Assembly (NCBI RefSeq): GCF_001461695.1
Contig: NZ_AUTC01000035.1
Coordinates: forward strand, 124,001 to 188,000
DNA from: Sinorhizobium fredii USDA 205
GTDB lineage: Bacteria; Pseudomonadota; Alphaproteobacteria; Rhizobiales; Rhizobiaceae
Direction of reading: 5' to 3'
Length of the DNA: 64,000 nucleotides
Part shown: positions 34,500 to 43,451 of the stretch, piece by piece
Numbering within the stretch: the stretch's first letter is position 1
Layout: each line of letters begins with the position of its first letter
Position numbers and translations under genes: made by a program
The notes under the pieces: generated by a model
The model's database searches: none
What the model was told of the DNA's origin: nothing
What the model saw: only the letters and a program-made list of their open reading frames with translations

Positions 34500-35501
34500 A
34501 TGTCCGCCCCGATCGCCCACGGCGGCGGAATCACCGAGGCTGCGGCCCGTTTCGGCGGCGCTCCGGACGACTGGCTCGACCTTTCCACCGGCATCAACCC
34601 GTGCCCGGTCGCGCTGCCGAAGATCGACGCGCGGGTCTGGCATCGCTTGCCGGATCGGCACTTGGAGGAGACGGCGCGCGCGGCGGCGCGCGGCTACTAC
34701 AGGACCGGCGATCTTATGCCGCTGCCGGTGCCCGGAACCCAGGCCGTCATTCAGTTGCTGCCGCGGCTTGCTGACCCGGAGCGGCGCGCCGCGATATTCG
34801 GGCCGACTTATGGCGAGTACGCACGCGTCTTGAAGGCAGCTGGCTTCGCTGTCGATCCTGTCGCATGCGCCGATGATCTGTCGGCAGCGCACGGCATTGC
34901 CGTTCTCGTAAACCCCAATAACCCGACCGGCCGGCTTTTCCCGCCCGACGAAATTCTGGCGATGGCAACGGCGATGAAGGCGCATGGCGGCCTGCTCGTC
35001 GTCGACGAGGCGTTCGGGGATCTCGAGCCGGAGGCAAGCGTTGCTCCGCATGTCGCCGCCCAGGACAACCTCGTCGTCCTTCGCTCCTTCGGCAAGTTCT
35101 TCGGTCTCGCAGGCCTCCGGCTTGGCTTCGTCGTCGCCAACGCGACGATCACCACATCCTTCCGCGAATGGCTTGGCCCTTGGGCGGTTTCAGGTCCGGC
35201 GCTCTCGATTTCGGCAACGCTGTTGGAAAGCGACACGAAGCCGATCAGGGATGGCATCCTCCAGCGCAATGAGGCACTTCACACGGTGCTTTGCAGCGCC
35301 GGCATCAATGTCGTCGGAGGTACCGGGCTCTTCGCGCTCGTCGACCATGAACGAGCAAACGATCTTCATGCGGGCCTCTGCCGGGAGCGCATTCTGACGC
35401 GCAAGTTCGACTACGATCGGCGCTGGCTGCGGATCGGTCTGGCCGCGGACGCGGACGGCGACCGCCGTCTTGCCGAAGCCTTGCGCCTAGCAGGAGTGTA
35501 G
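34500..35501 (+). CDS. cobC: CobC, threonine-phosphate decarboxylase-like aminotransferase-fold enzyme
   Basis: 333 aa. A PLP enzyme of the histidinol-phosphate aminotransferase fold needed to make the aminopropanol linker. Motifs include LSTGINPCPV, NPNNPTGRLFPPDE, VVDEAFGDLEPE and the Schiff-base Lys in RSFGKFFGLAGLRLG. ATG 34500 was chosen; a GTG two codons earlier overlaps the cobB stop. cobD starts directly after its stop codon. Confidence 0.92.
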   Translation: MSAPIAHGGGITEAAARFGGAPDDWLDLSTGINPCPVALPKIDARVWHRLPDRHLEETARAAARGYYRTGDLMPLPVPGTQAVIQLLPRLADPERRAAIFGPTYGEYARVLKAAGFAVDPVACADDLSAAHGIAVLVNPNNPTGRLFPPDEILAMATAMKAHGGLLVVDEAFGDLEPEASVAPHVAAQDNLVVLRSFGKFFGLAGLRLGFVVANATITTSFREWLGPWAVSGPALSISATLLESDTKPIRDGILQRNEALHTVLCSAGINVVGGTGLFALVDHERANDLHAGLCRERILTRKFDYDRRWLRIGLAADADGDRRLAEALRLAGV

Positions 35502-36482
35502 ATGTCGACCGAAATATTTCTCGTCCTCGTTGTCGCTCTGATTATCGACCGCCTCGTCGGTGACCCCGACTGGCTCTGGGATCGGCTGACGCATCCGGTG
35601 GTGCTGTTTGGCAAAGCGATCGGGATATTCGACGAAGCGCTCAACCGCGGCGGGGACGGCGGCTGGCAGAAGATGCGGGGCGTTGCGACCATCCTTGTCC
35701 TTCTCGCTGCAAGCATCCTGCTCGGCGTGGTGCTCAACCGCCTGTTCCATGTCCTTGGCGCTGTTGGTTTTGTTCTGGAGGCAATGACCGTTGCCGTTTT
35801 CCTGGCCCAGAAGAGCCTCGGCGATCACGTTCGCCGGGTCGCTGAGGGCCTGCGCAGTGATGGTCTTGCGGGCGGCCGCGAGGCTGTCTCGATGATCGTC
35901 GGCCGTGATCCCAAAACGCTCGATGAGCCCGGCGTTTGCCGGGCCGCGATCGAAAGCCTCGCGGAAAACTTTTCCGATGGCGTCGTCGCGCCCGCCCTTT
36001 GGTATGCGGTGGCCGGACTTCCCGGCCTCCTTGCCTACAAGATGCTGAACACGGCCGATTCCATGATCGGCCACAAAAGCCCGAAATATCTTCATTTCGG
36101 CTGGGCTTCGGCGCGACTCGACGACCTCGCCAACCTGCCGGCCGCACGACTTTCGGTGTTCCTGATTGCCGCCGGCGCCCGTTTCAAACGCGGCATCGAG
36201 GCGGCAAAGGCCGCGATCGATGTGGCAAAGCGTGATCATGGCTTTCACCGCTCGCCCAATTCCGGCTGGCCGGAGGCCGCGATGGCGGGCGCGCTCGGTA
36301 TTCAACTTGCCGGGCCGCGCGTCTATGGCGGCGTCAGCGTGGACGAGCCGATGATCAACGGCGCCGGCCGCGCGGTTGCAACGGTAGACGATATCGACGC
36401 CGCCGTGGCCGTCTTCCATGGCGCTTGCACCACGCTCGCTCTGGCCTCTGCCTTCCTTGTTCTGCCGTTCCTGCTTTTCTAA
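35502..36482 (+). CDS. cobD: Adenosylcobinamide-phosphate synthase (CbiB type)
   Basis: 326 aa integral membrane protein with about five helices. It joins aminopropanol (phosphate) to adenosylcobyric acid. IDRLVGDPDWLWDRLTHPVV near the start, ESLAENFSDGVVAPALWYAV, and NTADSMIGHKSPKYLHFGWA are the conserved family blocks. It ends the cobA–cobD operon and is convergent with fnrN, with 34 bp between. Confidence 0.95.
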   Translation: MSTEIFLVLVVALIIDRLVGDPDWLWDRLTHPVVLFGKAIGIFDEALNRGGDGGWQKMRGVATILVLLAASILLGVVLNRLFHVLGAVGFVLEAMTVAVFLAQKSLGDHVRRVAEGLRSDGLAGGREAVSMIVGRDPKTLDEPGVCRAAIESLAENFSDGVVAPALWYAVAGLPGLLAYKMLNTADSMIGHKSPKYLHFGWASARLDDLANLPAARLSVFLIAAGARFKRGIEAAKAAIDVAKRDHGFHRSPNSGWPEAAMAGALGIQLAGPRVYGGVSVDEPMINGAGRAVATVDDIDAAVAVFHGACTTLALASAFLVLPFLLF

Positions 36483-36516
36483 GAGTCGTGCAGTTGGAGG
36501 CGACTAAAGAGGCAGA

Positions 36517-37257
36517 TCAGCAGTCAATGCCGGCATGGCGCATCAGCCGGCGGCCATCCGGGACGATCACCCGGCGGCTGTTCTCGACGCGGATCACGCC
36601 TTCCTTGCGCAGCTTCGTGATCTGGCGGCTCACCGTTTCAATGGTGAGGCCGAGATAGTCGGCGATATCAGCGCGCGACAACGGCAGGTCGAATTCCTTC
36701 GCGACGCCGTTCTCGGGATCGACGTGGGTGGCGATGAGATAGAGGAAGCTCGCGACCTTTTCCTGTGCCGTCTTTCGGCCCAGAGTCAGCATCCAGTCCC
36801 GCGCCTCGTCCAGTTCCTTGAGCGCCTGTTCGTGCAGCCGGTGCTCGAGACCGGGCGCTTCCCCGACGAGGCGTTCGATAACGGCGCGCGGAAAGGCGCA
36901 GACGTCGGTGTCGGTCGCCGCTTCCGCGCTCAAGGCGCTCTCCCGCATGAAGGGACGGCCCATGAAGTCAGGGGCGAATTGCAGCCCGACGATCTGCTGG
37001 CGGCCATCGGAAAGCATCTTGCTGAGCTTCACCACGCCGCGAATGATGTTTGCATAGTTGTTCGCTGCTTCGCCCTGGCCGATCATCTCGCTGCCGGGCT
37101 CGACGCGCCGACGCGCTGCATGGCGGCTGAGTTCGGTGAGCTGGCTCGCTGTCAACGTGCCGCAAACGCCGCCGTGGCGCGCCTCGCAAGCGGCGCAGAC
37201 GACGGGAATGTCGGAATTGTGGATGTCCTTGCGACTATGTTCGACCACGATCTGCAT
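36517..37257 (-). CDS. fnrN: FNR-type oxygen-responsive transcription regulator
   Basis: 246 aa. N-terminal cysteines C21-x2-C24-x7-C32 plus C120 (TDVCAF) match the four ligands of a 4Fe-4S cluster in FNR, so it should sense oxygen directly, unlike FixK. A cyclic-nucleotide-binding fold follows, then a helix-turn-helix (LSRADIADYLGLTIETVSRQ) with the E-SR recognition pattern. A perfect FNR box lies 146 bp upstream and would permit autoregulation. Its likely targets in this window are the cco operons. Confidence 0.92.
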   Translation of the reverse strand: MQIVVEHSRKDIHNSDIPVVCAACEARHGGVCGTLTASQLTELSRHAARRRVEPGSEMIGQGEAANNYANIIRGVVKLSKMLSDGRQQIVGLQFAPDFMGRPFMRESALSAEAATDTDVCAFPRAVIERLVGEAPGLEHRLHEQALKELDEARDWMLTLGRKTAQEKVASFLYLIATHVDPENGVAKEFDLPLSRADIADYLGLTIETVSRQITKLRKEGVIRVENSRRVIVPDGRRLMRHAGIDC

Positions 37258-37599
37258 CTCTCACTGCCTCGCCGTTTGTCACGAGCAAAAGGGGAACGTC
37301 CCGCTTAAATCAAGCCTAGACGTGTATGAATCCGCCAAGCGCGAAACTATGTCTCAGGCCGAACTGACGAATGTCAATTTATCGGCTTTGGCTGGCGATC
37401 ACTTGATCAAGATCAAAAAAGGCGCCGGCAGGTGCGGGCGCGGGACCGTTTCCGGCGGATATCGGCGCCCAGCGGCACACGGTTTCCGTTTGGCAACACC
37501 ATTTTTCGAATCTGAGTGGCAAAAGGCCGGGAGGCATTGGCTTTTGCGGTGCATTTTTCTATAGGGATCGCCAAGACTCGATTTTCAAGAGGTAAGCGC
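37258..37599. promoter_or_regulatory. Divergent control region fnrN–acpXL
   Basis: 342 bp between divergent genes. It contains a perfect FNR box (separate entry) and should hold both promoters. No gene was recognised in it. Confidence 0.6.
37403..37416. promoter_or_regulatory. FNR/FixK box between fnrN and acpXL
   Basis: TTGATCAAGATCAA, a perfect TTGAT-N4-ATCAA. Its centre is about 152 bp from the fnrN start and 190 bp from acpXL. Autoregulation of fnrN is the simpler reading; an effect on acpXL is possible. Confidence 0.85.
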
Positions 37600-37878
37600 G
37601 TGACAGCTACATTCGACAAGGTTGCCGACATCATTGCGGAAACGAGCGAGATCGACCGCGAAACGATCAAGCCGGAAAGCCACACGATCGATGATCTCGG
37701 TATCGACAGTTTGGACTTCCTCGACATCGTCTTTGCGATCGACAAGGAATTCGGCATCAAGATTCCGCTTGAGCAGTGGACCCAGGAAGTCAACGAAGGC
37801 AAGGTGTCGACCGAGGAATACTTCGTGCTGCAGAACCTCTGTGCCAAGATCGATGAGCTTCGGGCGGCCAAGGCCTGA
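37600..37878 (+). CDS. acpXL: Acyl carrier protein for very-long-chain fatty acid of lipid A
   Basis: 92 aa from GTG 37600 with AGAGG upstream; this is the standard AcpXL length, and an in-frame extension is discarded. The phosphopantetheine Ser37 lies in [12 protein letters not shown]. AcpXL carries the 27-hydroxyoctacosanoate chain made for rhizobial lipid A. A strong terminator-like hairpin follows, which may set a higher level for acpXL than for the next genes. Confidence 0.95.
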   Translation: MTATFDKVADIIAETSEIDRETIKPESHTIDDLGIDSLDFLDIVFAIDKEFGIKIPLEQWTQEVNEGKVSTEEYFVLQNLCAKIDELRAAKA

Positions 37879-37915
37879 TTGACTCGCTGCTGAGACACGA
37901 CTCGATCCGTTTAAC

Positions 37916-37963
37916 GATGCCGCCTGCAGCGTCCTTCGCTTGACAGGCGGCATCGGCATTTTT
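37916..37963 (+). terminator. Hairpin with T-tract between acpXL and fabZXL (attenuating terminator)
   Basis: An 11-bp perfect stem GATGCCGCCTG/CAGGCGGCATC with a 17-nt loop is followed by GGCATTTTTAC. It could end part of the acpXL transcripts. Confidence 0.7.
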
Positions 37964-37995
37964 ACTTGAGCCCGAAACGAACGGGATAGGCCCTC

Positions 37996-38472
37996 ATGCT
38001 CCTTGAATATTTCCAGATGATCGACCGGATTGAAACGGTCGATCTTGCGGCGGGCCGGCTGACGGCCCGGTCCGTGGTTCCGGAGAAGAGCCCGGTGTTC
38101 GAGGGGCATTTCCCGGGCTATCCGCTGGTTCCCGGCGTGCTCTTGATAGAAACGATGGCGCAGGCCTCCGGTTTCCTCGTGCTTGCCGCCACGAAATTCG
38201 TGGCGATGCCCTTCCTGATGTCGGTCGACGGCGCCAAGATGCGCGCTTTCGTCGAGCCTTCCGCCGAACTCGAGATAGAAGCATTCCTGGAGCACGAAGG
38301 CTCGGGCTTCGCGGTGACCAAGGCCAAGATCGTTTCGGGCGGCAAGAAGATCTGCGACGCCCAGCTCAAGCTAAGGACGATGCCATTTGATCAGGTACCG
38401 CTGGGCGAGATCGTCCGCAAGCGCGCCGAGGAAGTGGGATTGATGGCCGCGACGGCCGCATCGGAGAAGTAA
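37996..38472 (+). CDS. fabZXL: 3-hydroxyacyl-ACP dehydratase of the VLCFA pathway
   Basis: 158 aa hotdog-fold dehydratase. The catalytic His38 is in GHFPGYPLVPGVLLIE, which matches FabZ. It lies in the conserved acpXL–fabZXL–fabF2XL–fabF1XL–adhXL–lpxXL order, so it acts in elongating the very-long-chain acyl group. The next gene starts 1 bp after its stop. Confidence 0.92.
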   Translation: MLLEYFQMIDRIETVDLAAGRLTARSVVPEKSPVFEGHFPGYPLVPGVLLIETMAQASGFLVLAATKFVAMPFLMSVDGAKMRAFVEPSAELEIEAFLEHEGSGFAVTKAKIVSGGKKICDAQLKLRTMPFDQVPLGEIVRKRAEEVGLMAATAASEK

Positions 38473-38473
38473 A

Positions 38474-39673
38474 ATGAGCAAATCCGCGAACGACGTTGTG
38501 ATCACCGGCGTCGGCATTGTGACGAGCCAGGGCGTCGGCGCCGAGCCGCATGTAGCCTTGCTGAATGCCGTCGAACCGCCGAAGGCTCGGGTCGAGACGG
38601 AGCGCTTCGCGCCCTATCCGGTCCATCCTCTGCCGGAGATCGACTGGTCGCAGCAGATCGCCAAGCGCGGCGATCAGCGGCAGATGGAGAATTGGCAGCG
38701 CCTCGGTGTCTTCGCAGCCGGCCTTGCACTGGACGATGCGGGGCTCAAGGACAATCTTGAAGCCTGCGGCAGCATGGACATGATCGTCGCGGCCGGCGGC
38801 GGCGAGCGCGATATCAATGTCGACTCGCTGATCGTCGACGAGGGCCTGAAGCGCAACGATCGCGAACAGCTTCTGAACGAGAAGCTGACGACGGAGCTCC
38901 GCCCGACGCTTTTTCTTGCCCAACTCTCCAATCTGCTGGCCGGAAATATCTCGATCGTCCACAAGGTGACGGGTTCGTCACGCACCTTCATGGGCGAGGA
39001 AGCGGCGGGCATTTCTGCGATCGAGACCGCTTTTGCCCGCATCAAGGCCGGGCAGTCGACGCATACGCTCGTCGGCGGCGCCTTTTCGGCCGAGCGTCTC
39101 GATATCCTCCTCTTGATCGAAGCCATCCAGGGCCATGCCCTTGGTGAGTGGCACCCGATCTGGTCGCGCAAGCGGGGCAACGGCGGCGGCATGATCTTGG
39201 GCTCCGTCGGCGCCTTCCTCGTTCTGGAATCGCGCCAATATGCCGAGGCCCGCGGCGCCCGCATCTATGCCACGATCGATGCGATCGAAGGCGATCGGGG
39301 CAGCCGCGAGGACGGCAGGCTCGAAGCAAGGCTCAGGGATCTGGCGCGGCCGGCCGCAGAGCTCGAGCCGCAGTCGACCGTGGTCTTTTCCGGCACCAGC
39401 GGCTTCCATGATCTTGCGCAGCGCGAGAAGGCCTTCCTCGATACCGAGCTTTCCGGACGACCGGTCCGCGCCTATGGCGGTCTCGTCGGCCATGGCATCG
39501 AGGCCCAGTTCCCGGTCGGCATGGCCTTTGCAGCCCTTTCGATCGGGCATGCGGCCAAGGTGCCGCCCTTCGATCCCGCCGAAGCGCCGATGACAGCGCC
39601 TGCCAGGGCGGCGATCGTCACGACCATCGGCCACGCCCGCGGCGAAGGGATCGCCGTGCTTTCCGCGGAATAA
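38474..39673 (+). CDS. fabF2XL: Ketosynthase-like protein lacking the active-site Cys (chain-length-factor type)
   Basis: 399 aa thiolase-fold protein. Where active KAS II enzymes carry the nucleophilic Cys, this protein has VTGSSRTFMGEEA (Ser at about 168–169), and the usual HGTSTPxND block is not found. It therefore probably acts as a non-catalytic partner of FabF1XL, like a chain-length factor. It is followed 11 bp later by fabF1XL. Confidence 0.88.
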   Translation: MSKSANDVVITGVGIVTSQGVGAEPHVALLNAVEPPKARVETERFAPYPVHPLPEIDWSQQIAKRGDQRQMENWQRLGVFAAGLALDDAGLKDNLEACGSMDMIVAAGGGERDINVDSLIVDEGLKRNDREQLLNEKLTTELRPTLFLAQLSNLLAGNISIVHKVTGSSRTFMGEEAAGISAIETAFARIKAGQSTHTLVGGAFSAERLDILLLIEAIQGHALGEWHPIWSRKRGNGGGMILGSVGAFLVLESRQYAEARGARIYATIDAIEGDRGSREDGRLEARLRDLARPAAELEPQSTVVFSGTSGFHDLAQREKAFLDTELSGRPVRAYGGLVGHGIEAQFPVGMAFAALSIGHAAKVPPFDPAEAPMTAPARAAIVTTIGHARGEGIAVLSAE

Positions 39674-39684
39674 GGAGCTCAAGC

Positions 39685-40967
39685 ATGAGCAAGGCTTACA
39701 CCGATCACCTTGGCCGTCCGATCGTCGCCGTTACCGGAATGGGCGTCATCACCTCGCTCGGACAGGGGCTGGCGGACAATTGGGCGGCGCTCAGCGCGGC
39801 GTCTCCGGCATTCACAAGATTACCCGCTTTCCGACCGAGGGGCTTTCGACCCGGATCAGCGGCACGGTCGACTTCATTGAAATTCCGGCCGAGAACGCCG
39901 TCGAACGCTCCTACGCCATGGCGCGCGAGACGACTCTGGAAGCGCTCGCGCAAGCCGGACTCTCCGGCGATTTCAACGGCCCGCTGTTCCTGGCTGCGCC
40001 GCCGATCGAACCGGAGTGGAACGCGCGCTTCGAGCTCGCGGACCGGGCGCCGGCCTCGGAGCGGCCGGGCGACGCCTATAACCGGTTCCTCGCCGCCATG
40101 CGCCAGAAGGCCGATCCGGTCTTCCACGAGGCGGTGCTGTTCGGCTCGATTTCCGAACGGCTTGCCGATCGGTTCGGGACGCGCGGCCTGCCGGTGACGC
40201 TGTCGACGGCCTGCGCTTCGGGCGCCACCGCCATCCAGCTCGGCGTCGAGGCGATCCGCCAGGGCCGCACCGATCGCGCCCTGACGGTCGCGACCGACGG
40301 CTCCGTCAGTGCCGAGGCGCTGATCCGCTTCTCTTTGCTTTCGGCGCTGTCGACCCAGAATGATCCGCCGGAAAAGGCATCGAAGCCGTTTACCAAGGAC
40401 CGCGACGGCTTCGTGATCGCCGAAGGCGCCGCTACCCTGGTGCTCGAGTCGCTCGAAGCGGCGATTGCCCGCGGCGCCCGCATCTACGGGATTCTGAAGG
40501 GCTGCGGTGAGAAGGCCGATCTCTTCCATCGGACGCGCTCCTCGCCCGATGGCGGGCCGGCGATCGCCACGATCCGCGCGGCGCTCGCCGACGCCGGTAT
40601 CGATGAAACCGGCATCGGCTACATCAATGCCCACGGCACCTCGACGCCGGAGAACGACAAGATGGAATATCTGTCGATGTCAGCCGTCTTCGGTGAGCGG
40701 CTGCCGTCGATCCCGGTTTCGTCCAACAAGTCGATGATCGGCCACACGCTGACCGCCGCCGGTGCGGTCGAGGCGGTCTTCTCGATCCAGACGATGCTCA
40801 CCGGCACACTGCCGCCGACCATCAACTACCAGAACCCGGACCCGGCGATCGTCCTCGATGTCGTGCCGAACGCGAAGCGCAGCCAGCAGGTCACCGCCGT
40901 TCTGTCGAATTCCTTCGGTTTCGGCGGCCAGAACGCCAGCCTCGTCATGACCGCCGAGCCGGCTTGA
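39685..40967 (+). pseudogene. fabF1XL: 3-oxoacyl-ACP synthase FabF1XL, single-base frameshift near the start
   Basis: The gene starts at ATG 39685 (MSKAYTDHLGRPIVAVTGMG) and shifts frame at about 39797, where AGCGC-GGCGTCTCC lacks one base. Restoring it joins ADNWAALSA to GVSGIHKITRFPTEGLSTR. The rest, about 390 aa, is an intact KAS II with nucleophile in TLSTACASGATA, His in NAHGTSTPENDKMEY, and NKSMIGHTLTAAGAVEA. The full product would be about 427 aa. It is needed for the lipid A VLCFA in related rhizobia, so a real lesion would have a phenotype; sequencing error is likely. Confidence 0.85.
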
Positions 40968-41276
40968 GTGATACGCGAGCCATGGCGAAGACGTTTACCC
41001 CCCTCTGGCCTGCCGGCCATCTCCCCCACAAGGGGGGAGATCGACTCGCGGCAAGCCGATCACTCCGACGGGGAGCTTCGCAAGTCGGGTCCCGTGGTGG
41101 TGTGCGCAGGAGCCGCCACATCCAATCTCTCCCCTTGTGGGGGAGATGGCCGGCAGGCCAGAGGTGGGTGCCGCACCGCATTCCCCAGAATAGCGGCTCG
41201 TCGACAAGGCGTGTATATGCCCCACAGGTCGGCCCGGCCCTGCCGCACGACTATCGGAACATCTAAAGGAATGACC
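40968..41276. other. Intergenic region fabF1XL–adhXL occupied by a repeat
   Basis: More than half of this 309-bp gap is a palindromic repeat element (40997–41170). The rest holds the ribosome site of adhXL (AAAGGA) and no other feature I can support. Confidence 0.6.
40997..41170. repeat. Palindromic repeat element between fabF1XL and adhXL
   Basis: Arms of about 46 bp (left contains CTGGCCTGCCGGCCATCTCC, right contains GAGATGGCCGGCAGGCCAGA) are near-perfect reverse complements around about 80 bp of unrelated spacer. It belongs to the same family as the cobN elements; the small stem here is GGCC-TGCC-GGCC, a paired change relative to GCCC-TGCC-GGGC. Confidence 0.9.
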
Positions 41277-42305
41277 ATGCGCGCCCTGCAACTGCTCGAT
41301 GACCGCAAGCTCGAAATCACCGACCTGCCGGAGCCGGAGGCGCCCGGTCCCGGCGAGGTGACGCTCCGGGTCAAGGCGGTCGCGCTCAACCATATCGACG
41401 TCTGGGGCTGGCGCGGCATGGCCTTTGCCAAGCGCAAGATGCCGCTGGTCATCGGCGCCGAAGCCTCCGGCGTCGTCGAGAGCATCGGACCGGGTGTTGC
41501 GAGCGTTCTGCCGGGCCAGCTCGTTTCGATCTACGGTGCGCGCACCTGCGGCCTCTGCCGTCCCTGCAAGGAAGGGCGAGACAATCTCTGCGAACATGTC
41601 GGCGGCGTGCACGGCTTCCACCTCGACGGTTTTGCCCAGGAGAAGATCAATCTGCCGGCGCGCCTGCTGGTGCCGGCGCCGCCCGGCGTCGACGCGGTCG
41701 GCGCGGCGCTCGCTCCGGTGACTTTCGGCACCGTCGAGCACATGCTGTTCGACAATGCCAAGCTCGAGCCCGGCGAAACGATCCTCGTCCACGCCGGCGG
41801 CTCCGGCATCGGCTCGGCGGCGATCCAACTCGCCAAGAAGATCGGCTGCACCGTCATCACCACGGTCGGCTCCGATGACAAGATCGACAAGGCAAAGGCG
41901 CTCGGCGCCGATCATGTCATCAATTACCGCACCGACCGCTTCGAGGGCGTGGTGCGCAAGCTCACCAAGAAGAAGGGCGTCGACGTCGTCTTCGAACATG
42001 TCGGCAAGGACACCTGGGCGGGCTCGATGCTGTCGATGAAGCGGGGCGGCCGGCTCGTCACCTGCGGCTCGACCTCCGGCGTCTCCACTGACATGAACCT
42101 GATGATGCTCTTCCAGCAGCAGCTGAAGCTGCTCGGCTCGTTCGGCTGCCGCATGGAGAACATGGCGAACGCCATGCAGAAGATGGCACGCGGTCTCGTT
42201 CATCCGGTCATCGATACGGAGGTCGGTCTCACGGACATCGATCGAGCGCTTGAGCGGATGGAGTCCCGCCAGATCTTCGGCAAGATCATTCTACGGATGG
42301 ATTGA
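41277..42305 (+). CDS. adhXL: Zinc-type alcohol dehydrogenase/oxidoreductase of the VLCFA locus
   Basis: 342 aa medium-chain dehydrogenase. It has structural-zinc cysteines in GARTCGLCRPCKEGRDNLCE and the cofactor motif HAGGSGIGSAAIQLA. ATG 41277 has AGGA 6 bp upstream; an earlier in-frame ATG at 41271 would leave no spacing. Its role in lipid A acyl synthesis is inferred from the conserved cluster; it may reduce an enoyl or keto intermediate. lpxXL follows within a few bases. Confidence 0.88.
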   Translation: MRALQLLDDRKLEITDLPEPEAPGPGEVTLRVKAVALNHIDVWGWRGMAFAKRKMPLVIGAEASGVVESIGPGVASVLPGQLVSIYGARTCGLCRPCKEGRDNLCEHVGGVHGFHLDGFAQEKINLPARLLVPAPPGVDAVGAALAPVTFGTVEHMLFDNAKLEPGETILVHAGGSGIGSAAIQLAKKIGCTVITTVGSDDKIDKAKALGADHVINYRTDRFEGVVRKLTKKKGVDVVFEHVGKDTWAGSMLSMKRGGRLVTCGSTSGVSTDMNLMMLFQQQLKLLGSFGCRMENMANAMQKMARGLVHPVIDTEVGLTDIDRALERMESRQIFGKIILRMD

Positions 42306-42316
42306 TACCGGTGCGG

Positions 42317-43240
42317 ATGCTGATAACACGGCTGGTGCTCGCTGCCGATCGCTTCCGGCAATGGCTGATCGCGCAGTTCGTCTTTCTGCTGCTCAATGTC
42401 CTGAAGCTCTTCCCGGCGGATGCGGCGATCAATTTCATGGATCGTGTCGCGCGCTGGATCGGTCCGAAGACCAGCCGCCACAAGCTGACGCTCACCAATC
42501 TGCGCAATGCCTTTCCGGACAAGAGCGACGCCTGGATAGGGGAGATCGCGCTCGAAAGCTGGGGCAATATGGGCCGGCTCGCCGCCGAATATGTCTTCCT
42601 CGACCGGCTGTTCGATTTCGATCCATACCGCCCGGAGCCGGGCAGGGTGGAGGTCTCGGGGATTCCGCTCTTCCTGGAACTGCGCGACAATCCACGGCCC
42701 TTCATCGTCTTCACGGCCCATAGCGGCAATTTCGAAATGCTGCCGGTGGCGGGGTCCGCTTTTGGGCTGGACGTGACGGTCCTCTTCCGGCCGCCGAACA
42801 ATCCTTACATGGCCGACAAGGTCTTCGAATTCCGCAAGGAGCGGATGGGCAATCTCGTGCCGTCCCATGCGGGCTCTTCCTTTGCGCTCGCCCGCCAGCT
42901 CGAACGCGGCGGCGCCGTTGGCGTGCTGGTCGACCAGAAGTTCCGCAAGGGGCTGAAGACGAAGTTTTTCGGACAGGACGTCCAGACCAATCCGCTGCTC
43001 GCGAAACTGGTCCGCCAGTTCAATTGCGAGGTCTATCCGGCCCGTTGCGTTCGTCTCCCCGGCGGTCGCTTCCGCCTGGAACTGGAGCCGGCCGTCGAAA
43101 TTCCGCGCAGGGCCGATGGCAGCGTCGACGTCAACGCAACGGCGCAGATGCTGAACGACAAGGTCGAAAGCTGGGTCCGCGAATATCCGGGCCAATGGCT
43201 CTGGTATCACGACCGCTGGCGGATCAAGGGCAGTCTCTGA
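42317..43240 (+). CDS. lpxXL: Lipid A very-long-chain (C28) acyltransferase
   Basis: About 307 aa, LpxL/HtrB family inner-membrane acyltransferase. It transfers the 27-hydroxyoctacosanoyl group from AcpXL to lipid A. The catalytic H-x4-E motif is in TAHSGNFEMLP, with PNNPYMADKVFEFRKERMG and GVLVDQKFRKG after it. The N-terminal helix is hydrophobic (LIAQFVFLLLNVLKLF). ATG 42317 is used; a GTG at 42311 is also possible. Confidence 0.93.
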   Translation: MLITRLVLAADRFRQWLIAQFVFLLLNVLKLFPADAAINFMDRVARWIGPKTSRHKLTLTNLRNAFPDKSDAWIGEIALESWGNMGRLAAEYVFLDRLFDFDPYRPEPGRVEVSGIPLFLELRDNPRPFIVFTAHSGNFEMLPVAGSAFGLDVTVLFRPPNNPYMADKVFEFRKERMGNLVPSHAGSSFALARQLERGGAVGVLVDQKFRKGLKTKFFGQDVQTNPLLAKLVRQFNCEVYPARCVRLPGGRFRLELEPAVEIPRRADGSVDVNATAQMLNDKVESWVREYPGQWLWYHDRWRIKGSL

Positions 43241-43412
43241 GCCAATCGGTTGTTTTGCGGACGGGAAGGCCGCTGCACAATGACGTGGCGCCCAATCTTT
43301 CGAAGCGGAGCGAAGTATCGGTTTGCCCCGAATTCCGAACGGTGTCCGCAAATATACGGCGTCGAAAACGTTTGCGGGAGATCGCCGCTTCCTTCTGCTG
43401 TTGAACGACTAG

Positions 43413-43434
43413 ACGATGAGTGTACACTCGTCGT
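43413..43434. promoter_or_regulatory. Palindromic operator-like site
   Basis: GAGTGTACACTC is a perfect 12-bp palindrome; symmetry extends to 22 bp with one mismatched pair. It lies about 135 bp before the PAS gene start. The shape fits a dimeric repressor site; the regulator is unknown. Confidence 0.5.
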
Positions 43435-43451
43435 GGCGCTGGGGCGTGGAA

